A DNA stretch of 64,000 bases from Macrotis lagotis (GCF_037893015.1 NC_133658.1:631996211-632060210), one strand, 5' to 3'. Counted from the stretch's first letter, positions 11,222 to 23,380 are shown. Notes: a model not told the origin generated them from the letters alone. Translations and numbers: made by a program.

Positions 11222-12210
11222 AGATGAGAAAAAAGCTGAAAGAGTATACACTATAGAAAAATACTTCACAAGTAAGGATAACTGCAATGCCATAACTGAA
11301 GAAGAAAACTGTGAAACATCAGTCACAGAAGTATCAAAACAGTCTATAAATTGGACTCAAATACAAAAGTTAATTAAAGATATTAAAAAAGAATTTAAAA
11401 CCAAATAAGAGAGGAAGAAGAAAAATGGAAAAATAAATGAAACTCATTCAGGAAAATTATGAAAAGTTGACCAAAGAAATCAATACCTTTAAAAAGGAAA
11501 CACAAAAGTAATTGAAGAAAATAAAATTCTAAAAGCTAGAATTGAACATTTAGAAACCAATGAATCTACAAGACTACAGGATTTCATCCAACAAAATAAA
11601 AAGGCTGAAAAAACTGAAGAAAAATAAAGTACCTTCTAGGGAAAACAAATAACCTGGAAAACAGATACAGAAAAGACTATGAATCATTGTACTAGGAGAA
11701 AATATGGACCAACAGAAGAATCTGGAAAACATCATAGAGGAAATAATAATGGAAAACTACCCCAATCTATTAGAACAAGCTAACAATATAACAATTGAAA
11801 GAATCCACAGATGCCCTCCGGGAAACAGACCCCAGGGGAAAAAAAACCCCAAGGACTGTAATAGCTAAACTCCAGCACCCTCAAATAAAAGAGGGAATAT
11901 TTTAAACAGCTAAAAGAAAACAATACAAATGTTATGGGAACACAATCAGACTAACACAGGACCTATCAGCCTCAATGCTGAAATATCAGAAGAACTGGAG
12001 TAACATATTTCGGTGAGCAAAGGACCTGGGATTACAATACATAATGTACTAGCCTGCAAAATTCAGCATATATTGTCAGGTGAAAAAAAAGATGGATGTG
12101 CAATGTAATACAGGAATTCCAGAATTTCCTGACAAAATGACCAGATCTTAGAATTCAATCTCCAATTACATTATTGAAGAGTTACATAAAAAAGGTAAAT
12201 GAAAAGGGGA
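11222..12210 (+). pseudogene. P1 LINE-1 ORF1 relic
   Basis: The probable start ATG lies near 11224 (MRKKLKEYTL, then a stop). A coiled coil is coded between 11400 and 11680, the RNA-recognition-like part near 11690-11850 (TIERIHRCPPG), and the C-terminal domain near 11860-12160 (TKLQHPQIKE-like, then a decayed PAK..FQG). Stops and indels occur throughout. Normal role: LINE-1 RNA chaperone. Confidence 0.65.
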
Positions 12211-12249
12211 ACTGAAAAAAAAAGTTTTAAACAAATGTTGTTCCCTAAA

Positions 12250-13090
12250 AGGGATGATATAACTATTTTAGCACATTAGAACTTTACTATAATTGAAGAG
12301 AATGATCTTAAGGTATATATATTTAATTCGGTCATGTCTCTCAATTGCAGAGGTCCCAGATCACATCACTATGTTTGAGATAAACATCCCTGAAAAAAAT
12401 CTGGAGTGTCAACTTTACCTTAAGTATCTTATTACACTTTTACTAGCTGCAATTACAAGTTGCTAAGCCCCTTCCCTAATGAGGGCATCATAAACTGCAA
12501 GGACCTGAGGCAATTATTTGTAGAGATCTTCAAGATACTTTCAGTTAATTTGATCAGGATGCTTCACTTAACAAGGAGGTAAGTATAGAGGGGGAAGGGG
12601 GATAAAATGCAAGAGACAAAGAGTATTGGTTAATTTGACAAGGTATTAAGTATCTTGAGTGCAAAGTGGGGGAGGTAAAGTGAGAAAGAAAATAGGCCAG
12701 GGGGGACGGACACAAGTAGTTCAAGAAATGATATGGTTTTGGAGTATACTATGGCTTGTGAAAAGGATTGTGTGTACTTGAAGAGATACTTGAAAAGTGG
12801 GTAAGGTTAAAATATGATTATAATTATAATTTAATGCAATTTGAGTCAATGCTTCTTATCAAATAATCAAGGAAACAATCTGGGATGATATCTTGATAAC
12901 AATAGGGGTTTATCAAGTCTATTGCAGCACCAAGGGAAGAGGCATAATTTTAGAGGGAAAGAAGGTAGAATCTGAATGCCAAGAAAATTCTATTCAATAT
13001 ATTTAGCCCAGTGAAGAAATAAGATATATTTCCACTTGGGTTTAAAAATCTAAATTAACCTGCAGGGAAGGGGGGAGATGATTGGGAAAG
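12250..13090 (+). other. Long LINE-1 inter-ORF region
   Basis: Between the ORF1 end and ORF2 lies about 0.85 kb without a coding frame. It aligns in order with the complements of 25250-26160 (M1) and 58620-59770 (M2): the words CACTATGTTTGAGA, TGCTTCTTATCAAA and TTTTAGAGGGAAAGA recur at matching places. It is therefore a family trait, not an insertion in this copy. The end is purine-rich (13070-13110). Confidence 0.7.
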
Positions 13091-13129
13091 GGGAAGATAA
13101 GGGGGGAAAGGGACTGATTAAAAGGATCT

Positions 13130-13180
13130 GGGGTAGCAATTCTTTTTTTTATGTTTTGTTTTTGTTGGGGTAGCAATTCT
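13130..13180. repeat. 23-bp T-rich insert with perfect 14-bp TSD
   Basis: GGGGTAGCAATTCT occurs at 13130-13143 and again at 13167-13180. Between them are 23 bp made of T runs with few other bases. The duplicated word is part of ORF2 coding sequence (GVAILISDK), so the insert is foreign to LINE-1. It looks like a retroposition event that kept only the poly(A) end. Confidence 0.8.
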
Positions 13181-14085
13181 AATCTCAGACAAAGTAAAAG
13201 CAAAAATCAATCTCATTAAAAGGAACAAAGGAAGTAAACAACATTTCCTTAAAAGGCACCATTGGAAATGAAGATATATCATTACTAAATGTGTATGCAC
13301 CTAGTGGGATATCTTCTGGATTCCTAGTGGAAAAGTTCAGTGAATTATAAGGAGAAATAGCAAAACTTTAATAATGGGAGACCTCAAACTCCCTCTCTCA
13401 GAACTAGATAAACTAACAACAAAATAAACAAGAAGGAAGTTAAGAATGTGAATGAAATCTTAGAAAACTTAGATATGATAGAACTCTGGAGAAACATAAT
13501 AGGGACAGAAATGAATATATCCTTTTCTTGGCAGTACACAGCATCTTTGCCAAAACTGACAACATACTAGAACAGAAAGACCTTAAAATCAAATGCAGAA
13601 AAGCAGAAATAATAAACACACACTTCTCAGATAATGATGCAATAAAAATAACATACAATAAGGGTCATGGAAAGCTAAATCAAGAACTAATAGGAAATTA
13701 AATACCTTAATCTTAAGTAATGGGTGGAACAAGCAGAAAATAATAGAAATAATCAAAAAATTATAACCAAGAAAATGATAAAAATGATACATCATATCAA
13801 ATTTATGTGAAGCAGCCAAGGCAGGTTTGAGAAGAAACTTCATATCTCTAACTGCTTATATAAAATAGAGAAAGATGAGATCAATGAATTGGGTGTATAT
13901 AACTAAGAAAGCTAGTAAAAAGAACAAAATAAACATCTTCAATTAAATACCAACTAGAAATTCTAAAAATCAAGGGAAAGATTAATAAAATAGAAAGCAA
14001 ATCATCACTGATCTTATTAATAAATCTAAGAGTAGGTCTTTTGAAAAAATCAATAAAATAGACAAACTTGTGGTTAATCTGATTT

Positions 14086-14087
<2 letters not shown>

Positions 14088-14120
<33 letters not shown>
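14088..14120. repeat. (GA)n microsatellite in ORF2
   Basis: About 16 GA units inside the P1 ORF2 relic, replacing coding sequence just before the RT region. Confidence 0.95.
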
Positions 14121-14123
<3 letters not shown>

Positions 14124-16639
14124 TAACCAAATAATTCAGAGCTACTTTGCCAAATTATATGCTAATAAATTGGACAACTTGAGTGAAATGGATGAATATT
14201 TACAAAAATACAAACTTCCCAGATTAACAGAAGAGGAAATAAATTACTTAAGCAACACCATTTCAGAAAAAGAAATTGAAGAAACCATCAATAAACTCCC
14301 TAAGAAAACTATCAATAAACTCCCTAAGAAAATGTGCCAAGGTCCAGGTGGATTTGCAAGTGAATTCTACCAAAAATTTAAGGAACAATTAATTCCTATT
14401 CTACATAAACTATTTTAAAAAATATGAGAGGAAGGAGTTCTACAAAATTCCTCTTATGACAGAAACATGGTGCTGATACTTCAACCAAGAAGAACCAAAA
14501 TAGAAAAAGCAAATCATAGACCAATCTCCCTAATGAATACTGCTGGGAAAATTTTGAATAAAATTTTAGCAGTGAGACTACAAGTTATTACGAGGTTAAT
14601 ATACCATGATCAGGTTGGATTTATACCAAGCAGGCAGAAATGGTTCAACATTAGGAAAACACTCAACACAATTAAGCATATCAACAGCACAACCAACAGA
14701 AACCATATGATTATCTCAGTAGATGCTTTAAAAGCCTTTGAGAAAATATAACATCCATTCCTATTAAAATGCTAGAAAGTACAGGAATAAATGGAGTTTT
14801 CCTTAAAATAATACATAGTTCATCTAAAACCAGCAAAAATAGTATATTTAATGGGCATAAACTGAACATTTCCAGTAAATTCAGGGGTGAAACTATTACT
14901 ATTCAAGATAGTATTAGAAATGCTAGCAGCAGCAATAAGAAAAAGAAATTGAAGAATCAGAATAGGAAATGAGAAGCAAAACTTTCACTCTTTGCAGATG
15001 ATATGATATGATGGTATACATACAGAACAGAAGAAAACAATCTAAAAACTCCTTGAAATAATTTACAAATTCATTAAAGTAGAAGGATAAAAAAATAAAC
15101 CCACATAAATCATTAGAATTTCTATGTATGAACAAGAAAGCCCAAGAAGAAGATATAGGAAGAGAAATTCCATTTAAAATATCTGGAGATAACAGAAAAT
15201 ACTTGGGAATCTACCTCCCAAGAGAAACCCAGAAATTGTACTAAATATTTGCAAAAAATGTTAAATTGTACATGCATACATTGAGCTAATATAATAAAAA
15301 TGACAATTCTACCCAGATTATGTATTCACTGCAAAACCAAATAAACTACCAAATGACTATTTTACCGAACTGGAAAAAATAGTAACAAAATTCATCTGGA
15401 GCAACAAAAGGGGAAGAATAGCAAGGGAAGTGATGGAAAAAAAAAGTAAAGGAAGGTCAACTAGCTCTACCAGATCTAAAACTATACTATAAAGCAGCAA
15501 TAATTAAAACTACCTGGTACTAGTTAAAAATAGAGTAATGGATCAGTGGATTAGGACAGGTTCAAAAGAAAACACAGTAAAGACCACAGCAATCTGCTAT
15601 TTGACAAACCCAAAGACATCAGCTGCTGGGATAAGAACTTACTATTTGACAAAAATTGTTGGAAAAACTGGAAAAGAGTATGGAAAAACTAGGCATAGAT
15701 CTACATCTCACGCCCTATACCAAAATAAGGTCAAAATGGGTATAGGATTTAGACATAAAGAGTGATACCATAGATAAATAAACAAAATAAACAAACATTC
15801 TATTTATCTGATTTATGGAAAGAATAAATTTATGACCCAACAAGAATCAGAGCACATTACAAACTTCAAAATGAATGATTTTGACTATATTAAAGTATAA
15901 AGATTTTATGCTAATAAAAAAATCAATGCTGACAAAATTAGAAGAAAAGCAGGAAGCTGGGAAACAATCTTCATAGCCAGCAGTTCCGATAAAGGTCTCA
16001 TTTCTAAAATTTATAGAGAATTGCAACAAATTTATAAGGTCGCAAGTCATTCCCCAATTGATAAATGGTCAAAGGATATAAATGTACAGTTTTCAAATGA
16101 AGAAATTAAGGCTTTATATAAGCATTTGAAAAAATTCTCTAAATCATTACTGTTTAGAGAAATGCAATTTAAAACAACAATGAGATATCAACTCACACTT
16201 ATTAGATTAGCCCAGATGAGAAAAAGGAAGATGATCAATGTTGGAGAAGTTGTGGCAGGATTGGGACATTGATACATTACTGATGGAGTTGTTAACAGAT
16301 TAACCTTTCTGGAGAACAATATGGAACTATGACCAAAGTGTAATAAAACTGTCCATACCATTTGACCCGGCAATTCCAATTCTAGGTCTATATCCAGAAG
16401 AAATTGTAAAAAATGGAAAAAAGTCCTACATGTTCCAAAATATTCATAGGAGCCCTTATTATAGTGGCAAAGCATTGGAAATTGAGGATGTGTCCATCAA
16501 TTGGGCAATGGTTAAACAAGTTATGATACATGAATACTATGAAATATTATTCTTCTATAAGAAATCATAAACAGTCAGACTTCAGAGAAGCATGGACTTC
16601 TGTGATATGATGCTTATTGAAGGGACTGGAGCCAAGAAA

Positions 16640-17030
16640 TCTATTTACACATCAACATTATGAGATGAACAACCTTGATGGAAGCAACCCCTCTCAGCAG
16701 TCTAGAGGCTAGCACAACTGTATTTGACAGATTATTGACTGTAATATCCCCAACCAGAGGAAGAAAAACAAAACAAAACAAAGTACACAGAAAAAAATCA
16801 CTCTTACCAAATCTCATGAACACTTTATAAAAATTATCTCTTATGTACCTCTTTCCCTTAATCCTAATTCCTTATGCCCAAAGTTATGAAATTTGTCTGA
16901 AAATAGGTATATATAATGCTAATCTGACTGTTCCCAACTGAGGGGAGGGGAGTGACAAGGGAAGGTGAGGGAAACTTTGAAATGTGGAAATATTCATGTA
17001 CAAATGGATGAAAATAAATAAGTAAATGAA
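16640..17030 (+). mobile_element. P1 LINE-1 3' UTR (type B)
   Basis: Contains GATGAACAACCTTGATGG, AACCAGAGGAAGAAAAAC and ACTGTTCCCAACTGAGGGGA. These recur as complements at 17931-18314, 21848-22330, 47126-47631 and 54500-55050, and so define a 3' UTR type. It ends in an A-rich AATAAATAAGTAAATGAAG tail. Confidence 0.75.
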
Positions 17031-17930
17031 GTTATTAAAAACAACTAAAATAGGGAAAATGTGTTTCTCATAAGAAATTTTAGACCTATTTCATAATTAT
17101 CAAGTTATTAACAATTTTCTTATTATTAAAAAATTCTAACTACTTTATATGTAATCTAATAAACACATTATAAAAGTTTTCCTTTTATTTCTTTCTATAA
17201 TCAACCTATTGATGAGGGGATAAAATTTGATGCCCAACAATGACAACTTTGATACCTTTCTTTGATATTTTTATACCAAGTTCTATATATTTTAAAAAAT
17301 TTTAATCATTCCTACAGTTTTTATGGCATCATTGTCTCAAAGTGGTCAGAGTACCTACTCTATTGGAACAAGGGTAGAACCTAAAGTTCTGTGCCTACTC
17401 TGATGCTAGTGAGTCTCCTCTGTAGCTACACAGAGTTCATGCTGCTGTTGCTACCATCCCTTCCATAGGCCTGTGTGCTTTTTAGTTTTAGGATATTTGT
17501 ATTAAAGCTTTAAAGGATTCCATGTGAACAGCAGTTAAACCTGGTCCTGAGAGAAAGGGATACACATTTCTCAAGACATGAGTGATGTCCTCTTTTTCCC
17601 TCAGCCCATGGAATTTGAGTTGGGTTCAGATCCTTAAATTCAAAATGGAAGAGATAGGTTCTACAAGGAGTCCAATACAGTAATAAGAGCAATGCTGAAA
17701 AATCCCAAAGGAGCCACAAGCAGAGTTTTCATGATTTTGTGAATGGCAGGGATTCCCTTCAATGTATTTGCCCTGAGGAAGGCCCAAGATTAGGAAATCA
17801 TCACAGCCCAGGGGAATGCACTGGATAAGCAGCACAAATCTCTGAGCAACAGGTTGACTTTGTTATCCTGTTGAAAGCTTGTCAATAATTGTGCCATAAT
17901 GCTACTACTATGTCTACTAACTAATTTATT
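17031..17930. other. Unassigned interval
   Basis: No repeat family or gene was recognised. 17031-17320 is very AT-rich. 17320-17900 is closer to average composition, has no long coding frame on either strand and no splice-flanked exon pattern; the minus-strand frames of 69 codons (17510-17719, 17626-17835) resemble nothing known to me. It could be old unique DNA or an unrecognised LTR. Confidence 0.5.
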
Positions 17931-18314
17931 TTTTTAATTGATGCTTTATTTTTCCAAATACATGTTATGAAAGTTTTTCAACATTCATCCATATGCATAT
18001 ATATTAATATATCAATATATCTGGATATCTGTATAGAGAGATAGATAGATATGTTACAAAATTTCCTTCCACCTTCCTTTTCCATCACCCTTCCCTCAGT
18101 GAGGTTTTGTGAAATACACATTTGTGATACATTGCTTGTTACATATACATTTGCTACATATACAATTGTGATAAAGAAGGATTTTTTTTTTTGGGGGGGG
18201 GTTGTTTGGTTTTGGTTTTGTTTTCCTTCCTGTGGATGGGGATCTAATTGTCCTAGCTCTCTGAACTGCTGAGAGGAGCTGCATCCATCAAGATTGTGCA
18301 ACTCACAATGTTGT
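17931..18314 (-). mobile_element. M1 3' UTR terminus (type B)
   Basis: The minus strand carries the type B 3' UTR end. The plus strand shows TTCCTTCCACC, a GATA-like tract (18036-18052) and TTCCTTCCTGTGGATGGGG, all matching P1's 3' UTR in complement. It rejoins at 19880 after the inserted block. Confidence 0.75.
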
Positions 18315-19879
18315 TTTTTTTTTTGTCTTCCAGGCTTCTTTACTCAGATCCTCCAACCTCATATGCATAATGCATTTAAAACAGAAATGTAATTACAACT
18401 AAAGTTTCCAACACTTTAGTTTGATAAAATACTTATAATACCTTATACAGAGAATCCAGCATTCACATTCGAAAAACTCCATTCAAAACAAAAAAACAAT
18501 TGTTAGTATTATTAGGCTTCACATGAAGGCGAATTATAACTTTTTCCCAAAATAAATCAGTAAATATCCCTGATAATGTAGGTATTTTTCTTCTGAGTTA
18601 ATCCAAAAGTACTTTTCCTTAATTCCAGGGTTTAAAATATAGTTTAAAAGTTTAAATATTTCTCCATATTTAAATAGTTTTAAAGTGTCTGCAATCCCTG
18701 TGATTTTTTTTTTATTTTCTTCCTTTCCCAATCATATATCATATCTATGGTGGGTCTCTTTACCTTTTTTTCCTCTGTCTTATATATTTTAATATTAATA
18801 TTGATGTAACAAACTATAATGTAATATTAAGATAACATTTACATATTATATATGCAATTGCATTACATCTGCAAAACTGAGAGTGCTATTCTTTTTTTTT
18901 GTTTCATCATTTATTTTTTTTCTTTTAGAAAGATTTTATTTTGAGTTTTACAATTTTCCCCCAATCTTGCTTTCCTCCTCCTATCCCCCCACAGAAGGCA
19001 GTCTGTTAGGCTTTACATTGTTTCCATGGTATACATTGATCTAAGTTGAATGTGTTGAGAGAAATCATATCCTTAAGGAAGAAATATAAAGTATAAGAGA
19101 TAGCAAAATTACATAAGATAATTTTTCTTTCTAATTAAAGGACCTATTCTTTGGTTTTTGTTTAAACTCCACAATTCTTTCTCTGGATATAGATGGTATT
19201 CTCCATCACAGATAGCCCCAAATTGTCCCTGATTGTTGCACTGATGGAATGGGCAAGTTCATCAAGGTTGATCATCACCCCCATTTTGCTGTTAGGATAT
19301 ACAATGTTCTTCTGGTTCGGCTTATCTCCCTCAACATCAGTTCATGCAAATCCTTCCAGGCTTCCCTGATTTACCACCCCTTGTGGTTCTAATAGAACAA
19401 TAGTGTTCCATGACATACACATACCACAGTATGTTAAGCCATTAATTGAAGAACATTTGCTTAATTTCCAATTCTTTGCCATCATAAAGAGGGCTGCTAT
19501 GAAAATTTTTGTATAAGTGATGTTTTTACCCTTTTTTCATAATCTCTTCAGGGTATAGACCCAGTAGTGATATTACTGAATCAAAGGGTATGCCCTTTTT
19601 TTGCCCTTTGCACATAATTCCAAATTGCTCTTCAGAAAGGTTAGATGAGTCCACAGCTCCACCAATTAATGTATTAGTGTCACAGATTTCCCATATCCCT
19701 TCCAACATTGATTATTGTCCTTTCTGGTCATACTGACCAGTCTGAGACGTGTGAGGTGGCAACTCAGAGATGTTTTAATTTGCATTTCTCTAATAAGTAA
19801 TTATTTAGAGCAATTTTTAATATGACCATGGATCACTTTGATTTCCTTATCTGTAAATTCCCTTTGCATATCCTTTGAC
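18315..19879 (-). mobile_element. LINE-1 A 3' end plus flank, TSD-bounded
   Basis: A minus-strand insertion in the M1 3' UTR, bounded by CACAATGTTGTT (18304-18315) and CACAATATTGTT (19880-19891). On the minus strand it starts in the ORF2 C-terminus (about 19879-19520), then has the type A 3' UTR (19520-18905) with an A-rich end. It then has about 570 bp of non-LINE sequence (18889-18325) and a terminal poly(A), seen as 12 T at 18313-18324. The second part may be a 3' transduced flank. Confidence 0.7.
19526..19708 (-). pseudogene. LINE-1 A ORF2 C-terminal relic
   Basis: A 60-codon open piece with DSVISLLGLYPEEIMKKG, the same C-terminal block as LGLYPEEIVK in LINE-1 B at 22400-22624. It is contiguous with the type A 3' UTR, which shows that the type A tail belongs to LINE-1. 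Confidence 0.75.
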
Positions 19880-21534
19880 CACAATATTGTTAATGTGTAG
19901 ATTATTCTTTTGCTTCTACTCCCTTTGCTCAGCATCAGATACTGTAATTCATTAAGCTTCCCTAGAGTCCAACTATTTATGGTTTCATGTAGACCAATAA
20001 TATTCCATAATATTCATACACCATAACTTGTTCAACCATTTCCAAATTGATAGGCATCCCCTCAATTTCCAATACTTTGCCACTACAAAGAGAACTCTTA
20101 TGAATATTGTGAAACAATTGGAAATTTTCCCTTTTTTTAATTTGTCTGGATATAGGCATAGAAGTGGAATTGCAAGGTCAAAGGGAATGAAAAGTTTTAT
20201 TGCTCTTTAGGAAACTTTCATAGTTCTCTCAGAATGGTTGGATCAATTCACAACTCTACCTACAATGCTTTACTGTCCCAATTCTCCCACAACCAATCCT
20301 CTATTGATCATTTTCCCTTTTTTATTATCTTAACCAATCTGAGGGGTGTGAGGTGATAACTCAGAATTGTTTTAAATTGCATTTCTATAATAAGTAACAA
20401 TTTGGAGAATTTTTACATATGATTACATATAGCTTTAATTTCCTCATTTGGAAACTATTCATATCCTTTGACCTTTTTTCAATTGGGAAATGACAAATAA
20501 ATTTGACACAATTCTCTATATATTTTAGAAATAAGACATTTATCAGAAGTGCTAGTGATGATTGTTTCCCAACTTTCTGCTTTCCTTCTAGTTTCAGCAG
20601 AATTGATTTCATTAGTGTAAAACCTTTTTTAATTCCATATAGTCAAAGTCATTCATTTTGCAATTTGTAAGGTACTATATTTCTTGCTTGGTCTTAAATT
20701 TGTTCCCTTTCCATAGATATGAGAGGTAAATTCAGGGTCTATTAATTTATCTATGGTGTTGTACTTTATGTCTAAATCCTTTACCCATTTTGACCTTATT
20801 TTGGTATAGGGTGTGAGATATGGGTCTATGTCTAGTTCCTGCCATACTATTCTCCAGTTTTCCCAACAATTTTTGTCACATAGTAGATCTTATCCCAGAA
20901 GTTAATATCTTTGGATTTGTCAAATAGTACATTATTATAGTCATTAACTACTGTTTCTTTTGAACCTAGCCTAATCCACACTTCCATTTTTCTATTTCTT
21001 AACCAGTACCAGGTGGTTTTGATGACTGCCATTTTTTAGTACAGTTTTAGATCTGGTAGAGTTACAGCACTTTCCCTTACATTTTTTCCCCCACAATTTC
21101 TTTGATTTGACCTTTTTGTTGCTCCAGAAGTATTTTGTCACTATTTTTTTTAAGTTTGGTAAATAACTTTTTGGTAGTTTGATTGATATGGCACTGATTA
21201 AGTAATTTAATTTGGATAGAATTATCATTCTTATTATATTAGCTTCACCTAACCATTGTGCAATGGGCATTTTTTCCAGTTAGATCTGACATTGTTTGGG
21301 TGAGAAATGCTTTGTAATTGTCTTAATAAAGTTTCTGGGTTTGCCTTGGGAACTACATTCCCAAGTAGGTCATCTACAGTTACTTTAAATGGAATTTCAT
21401 TTTCTGTCCCTTGCTCTTGGGCTTTGTTGTTCACATATAGAAATGCTGATGAGTTATGTTGGTTTATTTTATATCTTGCTACTCTGCTGAAATTGTTGTT
21501 GCAAAGAAATTTTTAGATGATTTTCATGGGATCT

Positions 21535-21538
<4 letters not shown>

Positions 21539-21598
<60 letters not shown>
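21539..21598. repeat. (TA)n microsatellite
   Basis: About 30 TA units inside the M1 RT relic. They generate the YIYIYI translations on both strands. Confidence 0.97.
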
Positions 21599-21601
<3 letters not shown>

Positions 21602-21847
21602 ATCATATCATCTTCAAAGAATGAAAACTTTGCTTCCTCAATACCAAATCTTATCCATTCAATTTCTTTTTTTTCTCTTATTGCTAAAGCTAACATTTCT
21701 AATATATTGAATAGCAATAGTGATAATGGGCATCCTTGTTTCACCTCTGATCTTATTGGAAATGCACCTAGTTTATCCCCTTTACATAAAATATTTGTTG
21801 ATGGTTTTAAATAGATACTACTTAACATTTTAAGGAAAACTTCATTT

Positions 21848-22638
21848 TTTTCTTTTTCTTTAATTTTCATCCATCTGTATATGCATATTTCTAAGATAGA
21901 AAATTTCCCTCCACTCATACTTTCTTTCCCATCCCCCTTCCCTCAGTTGGAACAGTCAGGTTAACATTTTACATACATATTTTGTTAAACATATTTACAA
22001 ATTAGTAATTTTGGCATGAGTAATTTGGATTAATGGAAAGAGATAGATAAGAGATAATTTTTTTTATGAAGTGTTCATCAGATTTAGTAGGAGTATTTTT
22101 TCTGTGCATTTTGTTTTGTTTTGCTTTTCTTCCTCTGGTTCAGGATAAAATAGACCATTACCAGTCTAATACAGTTGTCCTAGCTTTCTGGATGATCAAG
22201 AGGAGTTGTTTCCATCAAACTTGTTCATCTCCTAGTGTTGTTGATGCATATTTTGTTCACTTGTCATTCCATGTTTCTCTAGAGTCTGACCATTTATGGT
22301 TTCTTATAGAAGAATAATATTCCATAGTATTCATGTACCATAAATTGTTTAGCCATCCCCAAATTGATGGTCATCCCTTCGATTTCCAATTCTTTGCCAC
22401 TACAAAAGAGCTGCTTTGAATATTTTAGAGCATGTATGACTTTCCCCATTTTTTACAATTTCTTCTGGATATAGTCCTAGAATTAGAATTGTGAGGTCAA
22501 AGAGTTTGGATAGTTTTATTGCTCTTTGGGCAGAGTTCCATATTGCTTTCCAGAAATGTTGGATCCATTCACAACTCCACCAGCAAAGCATCAATCCTCC
22601 CACAATCTCTCCAAAATTAATCATCTTCCCTTTTTCTC
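21848..22638 (-). mobile_element. LINE-1 B 3' end inserted in M1 ORF2
   Basis: Minus-strand type B 3' UTR with an ORF2 C-terminal relic (22624-22400: LCWWSCEWIQHFWKAIW, then LGLYPEEIVKNG). It interrupts the M1 RT sequence, which resumes on both sides (TTAAGGAAAACTTCAT at left, TATTCTTTCTAGTATTTT at right). Flanks AAAACTTCATTT (21836-21847) and AAATTTAATTTA (22639-22650) look like a strongly diverged TSD. Confidence 0.75.
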
Positions 22639-22730
22639 AAATTTAATTTATTTCTATTCTTTCTAGTATTTTAATAAGAATGGTTGTTGTATTTTATCAA
22701 AGGCTATTTCAGCATCTATTGAGATAATTA

Positions 22731-22880
22731 GGGGGAGGCTAGGTGGCATAGTGGTTAAAGCACCAGCCCTGGAGTCAGGAGTACCTGGGTTCAAATCTGG
22801 TCTCAGATACTTAATAATTACCTAGCTGTGTGGCTTTGGGCAAGCCACTTAACCCTGTTTGCCTTACAAAAAAAGAAAAA
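22731..22880 (+). mobile_element. tRNA-derived SINE with perfect TSD
   Basis: Full-length SINE (GGGGGAGGCTAGGTGGC head, A-rich tail with AAAAAAAGAAAAAAG). Perfect flanking duplicates GAGATAATTA at 22721-22730 and 22882-22891. It sits inside the M1 RT relic. Confidence 0.95.
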
Positions 22881-22961
22881 AGAGATAATTATATGATTTC
22901 TATTGGTTTTGGTATTGATACGTTCAATTAGGTTTACTGTTTTCTTAATATTGAACCACCC

Positions 22962-23200
22962 TTGGGGGTGAAGATCAACCTTAATGGACTTGCTCATTCC
23001 ATCAGTGCAACAATCAAGGATAATTTTGGGGTATCTGTAATGTAGAACACCATCTATATGCAGAGAAAGAAGTATGGAGTTTGAACAAAAACTATTACCT
23101 TTAATTTTAAAAAATTCTCTTATTAGGTAATTTTGCTATCTCTTAGACTTTATTTTTCTTCCTTAAGAATAGGATTTCTCTCTCAACAAATTCAACATAT

Positions 23201-23278
<78 letters not shown>

Positions 23279-23380
23279 GAAACAATGTAAAGACTAAAAG
23301 ACTGCCTTCTGAGGAAGGTGGGAAAGAGAGGAAGATTAGGGGAAAAATTGTAAATTCAAAATAAATTAAATCTCTCTAAA
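22962..23380 (+). mobile_element. LINE-1 A tail inserted in M1, perfect TSD
   Basis: A plus-strand type A 3' end from GATCAACCTTAATGG to the AATAAATTAAATC tail. It is flanked by identical AATATTGAACCACCC at 22947-22961 and 23381-23395. It holds a (TA)n(CA)n tract at about 23211-23274. It is 5'-truncated close to the same place as the copy at 31966. Confidence 0.9.
23211..23274. repeat. (TA)n(CA)n microsatellite
   Basis: TA units followed by about ten CA units inside the type A tail. Confidence 0.95.

Larger units (their letters stand above)
13130..16640 (+). pseudogene. P1 LINE-1 ORF2 relic (endonuclease, RT, C-terminus)
   Basis: Starts inside the endonuclease domain (VAILISDKVKAK) and continues through VYAPSG and the LIELWRN-like segment. 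RT follows in open pieces: 14170-14418 ([20 protein letters not shown]), 14467-14751 ([19 protein letters not shown], then [16 protein letters not shown]) and the intact FADD catalytic box at 14991-15002. A 5-bp slip (GATATGATATGATGG) then shifts the frame. The C-terminal piece at 16021-16272 carries SPIDKWSKDINVQFSNEEIK. The product would have been the endonuclease/reverse transcriptase; it is now disabled. Confidence 0.8.
10187..17030 (+). mobile_element. LINE-1 P1, near-complete, type B-like 3' end
   Basis: P1 has a 5' start (GGAACCAAGATTGTGG, about 10190), 5' UTR, ORF1 relic (11222-12210), long inter-ORF region (12250-13090), ORF2 relic (13130-16640) and 3' UTR (16640-17030) ending in an AATAAATAAGTAAATG tail. 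It begins directly at the 3' end of LINE-1 C, so it inserted there. The first about 300 bp of ORF2 (endonuclease N-terminus) are missing. A probable solo LTR sits in its 5' UTR. Many frameshifts show it is old and inactive. Confidence 0.8.

Noticed and set aside
17320-17900. Possible processed pseudogene or exon
   Set aside because: No frame above 69 codons, no recognisable motif and no poly(A); left as unassigned.
21456-21710. Frames with Tyr-Ile repeats
   Set aside because: Translations of the (TA)n tract inside the LINE-1 RT relic.
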